NCBI RefSeq assembly: GCF_902712915.1
Contig: NZ_CACTIA010000005.1
Coordinates: forward strand, 310,001 to 374,000
From: Acidiphilium sp. C61
GTDB lineage: Bacteria > Pseudomonadota > Alphaproteobacteria > Acetobacterales > Acetobacteraceae
Direction of reading: 5' to 3'
Length of the DNA stretch: 64,000 nucleotides
The first letter of the stretch is position 1; each line of letters starts with the position of its first letter. Shown piece by piece: positions 1 through 7,843 of the stretch. Position numbers and translations under genes: made by a program. The notes beneath the pieces are model-generated. The model worked only from the letters and a program-made list of their open reading frames with translations. It searched no databases and had not been told where the DNA came from.

Positions 1-960
1 GGTGACGAAGGTTTCAGTCACCGAAGCAGCCTCCGCCTTCCATTGGAGCTGGGTCGCGATGTAGTCGTGCATCAGATGGTTCACGAAGATCTGGGCCAGA
101 AAAGGATCGGACCAGCGCAGTGAGATCCTCGCAAGCTTGGTCGGCCGCGTTGGCGATCCTCCGGCCGTCACGCGCAGTTGGCCTCCGGCCAGACCATTGG
201 CCAGCGCATCAGGCGCCACGACGCTCAGGTCGAAAATCCGGCCTGGACTGATCTTTGCCAAAGCAGCGCTCGGCACCGCGGCGCCCGGCAAGGTTGCGGC
301 GGAGCCACCGGACTTGCCGGGGCGGGCGAAGCGCACCAGCAAGGCGCCATCTGCGGTGTGCGCCACAGTGCCAATGGTGCCGCTGAGAACTGGCTTCTCG
401 CGACCGAAAATTCCTCCAGCCTTGTAGAGTTTATAGGTATTTCCAGCACCAGTGACGAGACGAAACTTCCCGACAAGCGTTGCATCCACAACCCGCAGCG
501 CATCCGCTGCCGGGAGAAACGCCTTGGTCGAACCATGGTCGAGCCATTTCCAGCGCCAGTATCTAAGAGCCGGAGCACCGGCAGGATGGATCGTCGCATT
601 CAGCCCGGTTTCCAGCACGGCACGCTGGATCAGGGTGCCGGTGGTCAACAGCTCTATCTGCGTTTCCACGTCGCTCTGCTGGGCATAGGCAGACAGGTTG
701 ACCGCATTGCTGGAGCCGCCACCACTACCCGAACCCTGCTGGGTTTCGCCAAGATAGAGCGCGCCGGATGCCGTGAATTGCGGCACTGCCAGCAGAACAT
801 GCAGCAGAGCGGCTGCCGCCGCGATGCCGGTGAACAGCAGGATCGTCCGTGCTTGCTGGCGTAGCGTGCGCAGAAACAGCCCGAAATCGACGATATCATG
901 CGGTTCATGATGCGCATGGAAGCCGATCGCAGGGAGTTGTGTCGCCATTTTCTGCTTCAT
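1..960 (-). CDS. Polysaccharide co-polymerase / chain-length determinant (Wzz/Wzc-like), partial
   Basis: This minus-strand frame stays open from an ATG at 960 to the window edge (320 codons, C-terminus missing). The N-terminus has a short cytoplasmic segment with DIVDFGLFLRTLRQQ, then a hydrophobic helix at about residues 38-59, then a periplasmic stretch containing AQQSDVETQIELLTTGTLI, the usual Wzz-domain layout. Proteins of this family are inner-membrane chain-length regulators of polysaccharide export; many carry a C-terminal tyrosine kinase that would lie beyond position 1, so its presence cannot be judged. The start is 2 bases after the stop of the export lipoprotein gene, so the two are translationally linked. 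The family call rests on topology and context. Confidence 0.75.
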   Translation of the reverse strand, partial: MKQKMATQLPAIGFHAHHEPHDIVDFGLFLRTLRQQARTILLFTGIAAAAALLHVLLAVPQFTASGALYLGETQQGSGSGGGSSNAVNLSAYAQQSDVETQIELLTTGTLIQRAVLETGLNATIHPAGAPALRYWRWKWLDHGSTKAFLPAADALRVVDATLVGKFRLVTGAGNTYKLYKAGGIFGREKPVLSGTIGTVAHTADGALLVRFARPGKSGGSAATLPGAAVPSAALAKISPGRIFDLSVVAPDALANGLAGGQLRVTAGGSPTRPTKLARISLRWSDPFLAQIFVNHLMHDYIATQLQWKAEAASVTETFVT

Positions 961-962
961 GG

Positions 963-2036
963 TCACTTCGAGAGGTATTTGATGGAGACAAACGGATTGA
1001 GCACGCCGGAGATCGTATTCAGCGAGGGGAGCAACTTGTTCAGAACATCGTTCCATGTCGCGATGCCGGTTGGCGGCACGAAAACGATATCGCCGGGTTC
1101 CAGCGCAAAGGGCATTGCCCGCCCATCCATGATCTTTCGGGCATTCACGACGATGAAATCGGCGGATGCGCCATGCGAGCGGATGATCCGGATCTGCGAG
1201 AGCTCGGCATCGGTGTAATTCGACAGGGTCATGCCGGCTTCGCTCATGGCTTGCAGCAGAGACAGCGAGCCACCCTGGAAGCCGATGGCGCCCGGCTTGC
1301 CCACGGCGCCGAACACGAACGCCTTTTCTTCAGATGCAGGCGGAATGACGATCGTCGCACCCGGCGGCAACACGATGTTCTGCGACAGATTGCCGTCGAG
1401 CAGCAGTGCGCGAAGATCCACCGGTTCCTTTCGTGCCCCGAGCGCGACATAGGCCTGATAGAGATCGGCATTGGCGACATTCAGGCTGCCGCCCAGGGAT
1501 AGAGCCTCCAGAAGTGTCAGTTCACGCCCCGGATATTTGATCCCGGGGCTCGAGAAATCGCCGAGCAGGTAATACCGCAGGCTATGCGGCGTCACCAATT
1601 GCACCGAGACATTCGCGTTATTGACGTAGTTTGAATACGCCGCCTGAAGCTTGGCCTGGGCCTGGCTGACTGTCAGTCCGGCCAGCTTGACGGTACCGAT
1701 CAATGGCAGCCCCACCGTGCCATCGCTGGTGATGAAGGCACCAGCGGGACCCGATGTCACGCCATATTGGGGTGTGGACAACTCGGGGTGCAGATAGACG
1801 GAAACGGCGATGACGTCATTGGGCCCCAACCGGTACGGAGTCAGCGATAGTTTCGCGTCCGGCGGGAGGCTCTGCCGCTTCACCGAAACCACCGGCGACG
1901 GCATCGTGGCGGCGACGGCGCTGGCCGGCACGGTATGAGATACCGGCGGCTTTGCGGCACAGCCGGCAAGTCCACCCACGCCCAGCAGCAGAGCAATGGC
2001 CGTGGGCAGCAGGCCCGGCCGGTTCGTTCCTGACAT
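963..2036 (-). CDS. Polysaccharide export lipoprotein (Wza-like, SLBB domains)
   Basis: The frame is open further upstream, but the ATG at 2036 gives a clean lipoprotein signal: a hydrophobic stretch ending in LAGC with the lipidated Cys at residue 26 (about 357 aa). The poly-export domain starts near residue 68 (YRLGPNDVIAVSVY), followed by SLBB-like segments (YYLLGDFSSPGIKYPG and FVFGAVGKPGAIGFQGG). The family forms the outer-membrane channel through which EPS or capsule leaves the cell. It heads a minus-strand operon with the Wzz/Wzc-like gene and is divergent from the polymerase and glycosyltransferase operon. The longer upstream start would put about 54 non-signal-like residues before the lipobox and is less likely. 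Confidence 0.88.
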   Translation of the reverse strand: MSGTNRPGLLPTAIALLLGVGGLAGCAAKPPVSHTVPASAVAATMPSPVVSVKRQSLPPDAKLSLTPYRLGPNDVIAVSVYLHPELSTPQYGVTSGPAGAFITSDGTVGLPLIGTVKLAGLTVSQAQAKLQAAYSNYVNNANVSVQLVTPHSLRYYLLGDFSSPGIKYPGRELTLLEALSLGGSLNVANADLYQAYVALGARKEPVDLRALLLDGNLSQNIVLPPGATIVIPPASEEKAFVFGAVGKPGAIGFQGGSLSLLQAMSEAGMTLSNYTDAELSQIRIIRSHGASADFIVVNARKIMDGRAMPFALEPGDIVFVPPTGIATWNDVLNKLLPSLNTISGVLNPFVSIKYLSK

Positions 2037-2324
2037 CAGCTTGCCGCGGGCGCCGGCTTTATGTCTGGTCCAATGCCATAATGCTGGAAGGTGTAATCTG
2101 GAAATCTGCGCCGTCACGCCTTGCCCCCAAAATCCTGAAAAACCGTCTGATCCCGCCCGAACGAGAAGGATGGAAAAAAATTTAACCGCTCGTAACATGT
2201 TGACGTTTTACCGTCAAAAATTAGATCATTAAAGATAAAATCGGGCAAGTTTGTCTATTAAGATTTAACGATGTAAATATCTTGTAAATTCATACAATTT
2301 GCATTATCGCGACGGCGTCCAAGC
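2037..2324. promoter_or_regulatory. Divergent promoter region of the EPS locus with TTGACG/CGTCAA dyad
   Basis: This 288-base gap separates the Wza-like gene (minus) from the polymerase gene (plus). The right half (about 2175-2310) is much more AT-rich than its surroundings. It contains the inverted repeat TTGACG (2200-2205), 6 bases, CGTCAA (2212-2217), which could be an operator; TTGACG could equally serve as a -35 box. No start site can be fixed from sequence alone. Confidence 0.35.
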
Positions 2325-3800
2325 ATGGACAAGTACAGAGGCTTTCGCCTACCAATTCTGGGAGTGGTTCAATCGATGATCACCGCGATCGGCGCCGTGC
2401 TGTTGCCGTTCTGCCTGTGGTTTTGGCGTCGCCCAGCGAATCTTCTCGTTCTTGTCATTGTTTTTTCAATATTTTCTGCCAGCGCGATCATTGTCATTGG
2501 CGGACTCGGGGTCACACCCGCCTTGCTGCCAACAGCGATGTTTGTATCATTATTTGCAATTAATCTCTTTAATAACATTCATTATCCCGCTGAACGTCAG
2601 GCGTTCACGATCATGTTACCTTTTATTCTCGTCACGATCGGCGCCGTCGCCAGTTCGGTCATCATGCCGCGCCTGTTCATGGGACAGGTGATGGTGTGGC
2701 CGCAGAAAGTCAGTGCCTTTTTCGTTCGGTCACCGCTTGCACCAAATGCCGGCAATTTCACCCAGGACATGTACCTCATCGCCAATGCGATGCTGGCCGC
2801 CACGGCCGCCGTCTATCTGACCCGCCCCGGCAAGGTATTGCCACGGCTGCTTGACGCCTATTTCGCAAGCGGTCTGCTGGTGATCCTGATCGCCCTGTGG
2901 CAGTTCGCCAGCACGATCCTGCATATCCCCTTCCCGTCCAGTTTTTTCCTCTCCAACCCCGGGTGGTCGCAGCTCGACGACCAGACCATCGGCATCCTTA
3001 CCCGTCTCAACGGGCCTTTCAGCGAACCGTCGTCGCTGTCCGCTTATATGTGCGCGTCGCTGAGCGCCGCCGGCTGGTCGGTGATGAACGGTGACCGTCG
3101 CTGGCTGCCACGCGCGACCTTTCTGGGCGGCATCGTCGTGGTTCTGCTCAGCACGGCCACGACCGGCTACGTGACGATGGCGGCGATGGCCGCCCTGCTG
3201 CTGGCGCGCGTTGCAATTCGGGCAACGCCGCAAATGCGACGGCGTGTCGTCCTGACCGCCGCAGGCATCGGCGTAGCAGGCGGGATTTCAGCTGTGGCGC
3301 TCCCGCTGGCAACGCCCGAGGCCGGACAGGAAGCGACGATCATCCTGAATTCAGTGCTGGACAAGACTCAATCGGCATCCTACCGCGCCAGATCTCAAGC
3401 GGACTACGACAGCCTGCAGGAGATGATGAAGACCTATGGGCTGGGCGTCGGCTGGGGCAGCAACCGCTCATCGAGCCTATTGCCCGGCCTGCTGGCGGCG
3501 ATCGGCATCTGGGGCGTGGCCGGCCTCCTCTGGTTCGGCTTCGCGCTCACGCTGCGGGCACGCCAGGCCATGCGCATGACCCGCGCCCCCGACCTGCAGC
3601 ACGTCATCCGGGGCACATCCGCTTCCCTTCTGTCATCGCTGATCTCCGCCCTGCTGTCCGGCCCGACCATTTCCTCGCCGGATTTCTACCTGCTCCTTGC
3701 CATGCTGGTCGCAGCCACCGCCCGCGCCCGGTTCGAGACCAAGACGGTTTGGCTGCCGGCACCGACGGATCGCTCACTCTCCGAGCCCGTACCGGCATGA
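2325..3800 (+). CDS. Polytopic membrane protein, probable EPS polymerase (O-antigen polymerase/ligase-like)
   Basis: The 491-residue protein is dominated by hydrophobic segments (roughly ten helices) with a long polar region in the middle containing SNPGWSQLDDQTIGILTRLNGPFSEPSSL, and a second around YRARSQADYDSLQEMMKTYGLGVGWGSNRSSS. A periplasmic loop followed by GLGVGWGSNR is typical of Wzy/O-antigen ligase-like proteins. It is first in a plus-strand operon with three glycosyltransferases and overlaps the next gene by the ATGA at 3797-3800. The likely role is polymerising lipid-linked repeat units at the periplasmic face. No strong ribosome-binding site precedes the ATG at 2325, so the start is less certain than the frame. 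Confidence 0.7.
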   Translation: MDKYRGFRLPILGVVQSMITAIGAVLLPFCLWFWRRPANLLVLVIVFSIFSASAIIVIGGLGVTPALLPTAMFVSLFAINLFNNIHYPAERQAFTIMLPFILVTIGAVASSVIMPRLFMGQVMVWPQKVSAFFVRSPLAPNAGNFTQDMYLIANAMLAATAAVYLTRPGKVLPRLLDAYFASGLLVILIALWQFASTILHIPFPSSFFLSNPGWSQLDDQTIGILTRLNGPFSEPSSLSAYMCASLSAAGWSVMNGDRRWLPRATFLGGIVVVLLSTATTGYVTMAAMAALLLARVAIRATPQMRRRVVLTAAGIGVAGGISAVALPLATPEAGQEATIILNSVLDKTQSASYRARSQADYDSLQEMMKTYGLGVGWGSNRSSSLLPGLLAAIGIWGVAGLLWFGFALTLRARQAMRMTRAPDLQHVIRGTSASLLSSLISALLSGPTISSPDFYLLLAMLVAATARARFETKTVWLPAPTDRSLSEPVPA

Positions 3801-4858
3801 CCCCTGCCCCGCTGATCAATGGCCGGTTCGTTACCCAATCGCTTTCCGGCGTCCAAAGGTTTGCAATCGAAATCACGCGGGCACTGCTGGTGCGCAATGC
3901 CGGCGCATCGTTGCTGACGCCTCAGGGCGGAAGCCTTGCCTGGCCGGGCGCCCGCGAGATCGGGAAACGACAGGGGCAGGTTTGGGAACAGCTGGAGTTG
4001 CCCCTGCATGCTCGGGGTCGGCTCCTCATCAACCTTGGAAATACCGGACCGCTTCTGGCTGATCGGCAGATCGTCGTGATCCATGACGCCGGGGTATTCA
4101 GCACGCCCGAAGCCTATTCGAGACCGTTTCGGCTCTGGTACAAATTCGTCCAGAAAGCACTGATCCGCCGGCGGACGACGATCGTGACAGTCTCCGCGTT
4201 TTCGAGACGCGAGATCTCGCGACACCTCTCCCTGCCGGAGTCGCTGATCCGCGTCATGCCCGAGGGCACCGACCATATGCGGCTCATGTCCAGCGACGCG
4301 GGAATTCTGGCGGCAAACGGACTCGCCCCTGGCAAGTTCGTCCTCGGTGTCGGCACCTTGTCGGCGCACAAGAACCTTGCCGCGCTTGAAAATCTGGCCG
4401 GCCAACTGCACGCACGCGGCACGCCTCTGGTGATTGCCGGCGGCATGGGCGGAGCCGCGTTCAATGCGGCCAATGAGAGCAGGCTGCCGCAGCCCGCGCG
4501 CTATATCGGCCGTGTAAGCGACGCCGCATTGAAGGCGCTCTACGAAACTGCCGGGTGCTTCGTCTTTCCGTCCCGCTATGAAGGATTCGGATTGCCGCCC
4601 GTCGAGGCCCTGGCCTGTGGCTGCCCGGTTGCCTGCGCGGATATCCCTGCCTTGCGGGAATCCTGCGCCGATGCCGCGCTCTACTTCGATCCGAACGACC
4701 CGCAGCAGATCGCCGAAAGCGTCTTGTCGATACTCGATACGCCGTCGCGGCAGAATGGCCTTCGCACCGCCGGCGCAGCACGAGCGGCCGAACTCACCTG
4801 GGCCGGAGCCGCGTCAATCCTCGAATCCATCGCCATGGAGGTTCTGGAGCGCCGATGA
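3797..4858 (+). CDS. Glycosyltransferase, GT4 family
   Basis: The protein is 353 aa, taking the ATG at 3797 that overlaps the stop of the previous gene (ATGA); an upstream in-frame ATG lies inside that gene. The Rossmann-type C-terminal domain shows the GT4 signature: GVGTLSAHKNLAAL, then FPSRYEGFGLPPVEALACG with the paired glutamates of the EX7E motif, then DIPALRESCADAALYFDP. It transfers a nucleotide-sugar donor to the growing lipid-linked EPS repeat unit in the cytoplasm. Donor and acceptor cannot be inferred. It overlaps the next gene by ATGA at 4855. Confidence 0.88.
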   Translation: MTPAPLINGRFVTQSLSGVQRFAIEITRALLVRNAGASLLTPQGGSLAWPGAREIGKRQGQVWEQLELPLHARGRLLINLGNTGPLLADRQIVVIHDAGVFSTPEAYSRPFRLWYKFVQKALIRRRTTIVTVSAFSRREISRHLSLPESLIRVMPEGTDHMRLMSSDAGILAANGLAPGKFVLGVGTLSAHKNLAALENLAGQLHARGTPLVIAGGMGGAAFNAANESRLPQPARYIGRVSDAALKALYETAGCFVFPSRYEGFGLPPVEALACGCPVACADIPALRESCADAALYFDPNDPQQIAESVLSILDTPSRQNGLRTAGAARAAELTWAGAASILESIAMEVLERR

Positions 4859-6021
4859 AGATCGCGATCGTCCACGAGTGGCTGGAACATTACGCGGGCT
4901 CCGAGCGCGTCCTTGAAGAATTGCTGAAATGCTATCCGCAGGCCGATATATTCGCGGTCGTCGACTTCCTTGCGGATGATGACCGCCTCTTCCTGGGCGG
5001 GCGCCCGGTTACAACGAGCTTCATCCAGAAATTGCCTCTGGCCCGGAAACACTTCCGCAACTACCTGCAATTGATGCCGCTTGCGATCGAGCAGTTTGAT
5101 CTGACCGGCTATGACCTCGTGATATCGAGCAACCACGCCGTGGCGAAAGGGGTACTGACGGGTCCGAAACAGGTTCACGTCTGTTACATGCATTCGCCCA
5201 TCCGCTATGCGTGGGACCTTCAGTCTCAATATCTTCGTGAGAGCGGGCTGACCCAGGGCGTCAAGAGCCTTTACGTGCGCTGGCTGTTGCACAGGATCAG
5301 GATCTGGGATGCGATGGCGGCTAACGGCGTCGACTGTTTTCTGGCCAACTCCAGCTATATCGCCCGCCGCATACAGAAGACATACCGCCGGGACGCCGAG
5401 GTCGTTCCACCGCCGGTCGCCGTGGAGCGATTTGTTCCAGGCGATGGACCGCGGAGCGGCTATCTGGTGGCATCCCGATTCGTGCCCTACAAACGGATCG
5501 AACTAATTGCCGAAGCGTTCCGCGAATTGCCCGACTGCCCTCTCACCATCGTCGGCGCGGGAACCAATGAACCGCAGGTGCGCCGGGCCGCAGCGGGTGC
5601 GCCCAACATAACCTTGCGGCCTCCGGTTTCACATGCCGAACTGGTGTCACTGATGCAGTCAGCCAAGGCGATGGTCTTCGCCGCGGAGGAGGATTTTGGC
5701 ATCACGATGGTCGAGGCCCAGGCCTGCGGCACGCCGGTGATTGCCTTCGCCGAGGGCGGGGCGAGAGATATTTTTCCGCAACATTCCGCGGCGCCGACAG
5801 GCGTTCTGTTCGGCACCCAGACGAAAGACGCCATCGTCTCCGCAGTACGCCGCTTCGAATCCCACGGCGCGGCGATGTTGCCGGCAGTCTGCCGGGAGAA
5901 TGCCCTGCGCTTTTCCGCCGCGCTGTTCCGGACCCGAATCCAGGCCGCCGTCGATACAGCGATGGCGCAATTCCGGCATCGGGGCCCCGTCGCGGCACAC
6001 ACCGCTCACGAAAACGGATAA
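4855..6021 (+). CDS. Glycosyltransferase, GT4 family (WbaZ/mannosyltransferase-like)
   Basis: The 388-residue enzyme starts MKIAIVHEWLEHYAGSERV, the N-terminus usual for WbaZ-type GT4 enzymes that work on bacterial surface polysaccharides. The C-terminal half has ASRFVPYKRIELIAEAF and EDFGITMVEAQACGTPVIAF (EX7E glutamates). The start codon overlaps the stop of the preceding glycosyltransferase, and the next gene follows after 6 bases, so it is the middle of a translationally coupled EPS assembly operon. Many relatives add mannose, but the sugar is an inference. Confidence 0.88.
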   Translation: MKIAIVHEWLEHYAGSERVLEELLKCYPQADIFAVVDFLADDDRLFLGGRPVTTSFIQKLPLARKHFRNYLQLMPLAIEQFDLTGYDLVISSNHAVAKGVLTGPKQVHVCYMHSPIRYAWDLQSQYLRESGLTQGVKSLYVRWLLHRIRIWDAMAANGVDCFLANSSYIARRIQKTYRRDAEVVPPPVAVERFVPGDGPRSGYLVASRFVPYKRIELIAEAFRELPDCPLTIVGAGTNEPQVRRAAAGAPNITLRPPVSHAELVSLMQSAKAMVFAAEEDFGITMVEAQACGTPVIAFAEGGARDIFPQHSAAPTGVLFGTQTKDAIVSAVRRFESHGAAMLPAVCRENALRFSAALFRTRIQAAVDTAMAQFRHRGPVAAHTAHENG

Positions 6022-6027
6022 CGCCTC

Positions 6028-7074
6028 ATGCGTATCATGCATCTGTTGAATCACTGCGGGAAGGCAAACGGTCACGTCAATGTTTCGGTTGATCTCGCGA
6101 TCACGCAACATTCGATGGGGCATGACGTCGGCTATACCTGTGCCTCCGGCGATTTCATCCCCCTTCTGGAGTCCGCCGGGGTCAAGGTTTACCATGTAGA
6201 GCAGCCACATCGCGGGATTGGCAAGTTTCTCCGGGCCAATTTGCAATTGAACAGGGCAATACGCGACTTCGCGCCAGATATCCTGCATGTGCACATGGCC
6301 GCTCAAAGTGTTCTTGTTCAACCTTACCGGCTTCTGGGCCACAAGGTCGTAACAACATTGCATAATGAATTCGACCGCTCCGCATGGTTGATGGGGCGTG
6401 CATCGCGGGTTGTGACGGTCGGCCAGACCGGATTTGAAGTCATGCGGAAATCTCATGTTCCTGTTCGCAAGTTGCGGCAGGTACAGAACGGTTCCATCGG
6501 CTCGCCGCGGCTGCCTGCGGCGTTCACCCCGGCCGATCTTGCCCACCCCGCTATCCTCACCGTCTGCGGCATGCATCCGCGGAAAGGCGTCGCAGACCTG
6601 CTCAACGCTTTCGCCCTGCTACGGAAAACCAACCCGGACGCTCATCTGTATCTCGCCGGCGAAGGTCCGATGCTTCAAGAGTACAAGGCCCAGGCCGAAA
6701 CGCTCGGAATCGGCGACCATGCTCATTTCCTCGGCTTCTGCAGCGATCCGCGCCAGTATCTCTTCGCGGCCGACATCTTCGTGCTTGCTTCCCATGCTGA
6801 CCCAGGACCACTCGTGATCGCCGAGGCCCGGCATGCCGGGAATGCCATCGTCGCCAGCAACGTCGATGGCATTCCCGCGATGCTCGATCATGGCGAAGCC
6901 GGAATCCTCATCCCGCCGAAGCAACCGGAGCTCCTGGCTTCAACGCTGCGCAACCTGCTCGACGATCCATCCAAACTCGCAGAATATCGCGCGCGGTCGA
7001 AACGCGGAGCGGAACGCTTCACGATCGAACGCGTCTGTCGCGATATGGAAAAAATCTACGGCGAATTGATCTGA
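6028..7074 (+). CDS. Glycosyltransferase, GT4 family
   Basis: The protein is 348 aa and opens with MRIMHLLNHCGKANGHVNVSVD, the N-terminal fold that binds the acceptor. The donor-binding domain carries ILTVCGMHPRKGVADLLNAF, YLAGEGPMLQEYK and ASHADPGPLVIAEARHAG; the second glutamate of the EX7E pair is present, but the first position is replaced (ADPGPLVIAEA), a variation seen in some GT4 enzymes. It is the last glycosyltransferase of the operon that begins at 2325, 6 bases after the previous stop. Donor and linkage are unknown. Confidence 0.85.
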   Translation: MRIMHLLNHCGKANGHVNVSVDLAITQHSMGHDVGYTCASGDFIPLLESAGVKVYHVEQPHRGIGKFLRANLQLNRAIRDFAPDILHVHMAAQSVLVQPYRLLGHKVVTTLHNEFDRSAWLMGRASRVVTVGQTGFEVMRKSHVPVRKLRQVQNGSIGSPRLPAAFTPADLAHPAILTVCGMHPRKGVADLLNAFALLRKTNPDAHLYLAGEGPMLQEYKAQAETLGIGDHAHFLGFCSDPRQYLFAADIFVLASHADPGPLVIAEARHAGNAIVASNVDGIPAMLDHGEAGILIPPKQPELLASTLRNLLDDPSKLAEYRARSKRGAERFTIERVCRDMEKIYGELI

Positions 7075-7843
7075 ACAACACGGGCCGCGCATGCCTCGGC
7101 ACGGGAGGCAATCGCACCAGGCTTTCCGGTGGCTGGCGCCAGTCAAGGAGCGATGGCGCAAGCCCATCGTTATCAACGGTTTCAAAACCCGGAGACACAC
7201 CGATCCCAGTTTGGCGCTCGGCCAGACTGCCTTGCCAAGGTCAGGGATCTTTGTTCGGCGTCGGACCTGGATCGCCATGGTACCTGGCAAAGCGTCAGCG
7301 ACCCTTGCTTGGCGCATCATCCGATCAGATGGATATCATCTGATCGGATAAAGTTGCTCTTTTTATCAATATGATAGAGCGCCATACGATCCAGACGGAT
7401 CGGCTCGCCGGCCTGCTCGCGCCATCCGGCGGTGTGAGCAGATTCATTTCCGAAATGTATTGTATCTGTGTTCATCGGGTCGATGACCCTTCCGGCCGAG
7501 CTTCCATTCATCAAACACGGCCTTCATCGCCCCGATAAACTTGTCAGCGATGCAGGAGCTACGCTGTCATAATTATTATCAATTATACAACCTACAAGAG
7601 ATTATCTATTTTATTGAACACGCGAACTAAATTTCATATTAACTCCCCTTAATTCGACGGCCAGCATACGCATTAGGACTCAAATAGTGGAACGACGGCG
7701 GCTTTGAAACACAAACAAATTTCACGACTTAATAGTATGATCCATCTTGAATTCAGAATAGTGTCTGTTTTTATCATGTAATTAATATTAAATATTATAG
7801 AATTATTTGCCCCATAATCAGGATCGTTTTGAAAAGAAAACCC
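7075..7843. other. Long intergenic region with repeat copy and AT-rich leader
   Basis: No convincing gene was found in this 769-base stretch; the short frames lack ribosome-binding sites and recognisable motifs. It holds a palindromic repeat copy at 7314-7403. From about 7560 to 7840 the DNA becomes strongly AT-rich and probably contains the promoter of the downstream adenylation-acyltransferase gene. Confidence 0.5.
7314..7403 (-). repeat. Dispersed two-hairpin palindromic repeat, copy A
   Basis: The perfect inverted repeat TCCGATCAGATG (7320-7331) and CATCTGATCGGA (7337-7348) is followed by a spacer reading ATCATATTGATA on the minus strand and a second, weaker palindrome built on GGATC near 7388-7401. 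The same order of elements recurs at 10701-10806 and 56663-56768, and the second palindrome alone at 54617-54656. This copy is inverted relative to the one at 10701. Confidence 0.8.

Noticed and set aside
7091..7374. Short overlapping frames after the third glycosyltransferase
   Set aside because: No ribosome-binding site or motif, and they run into the palindromic repeat.
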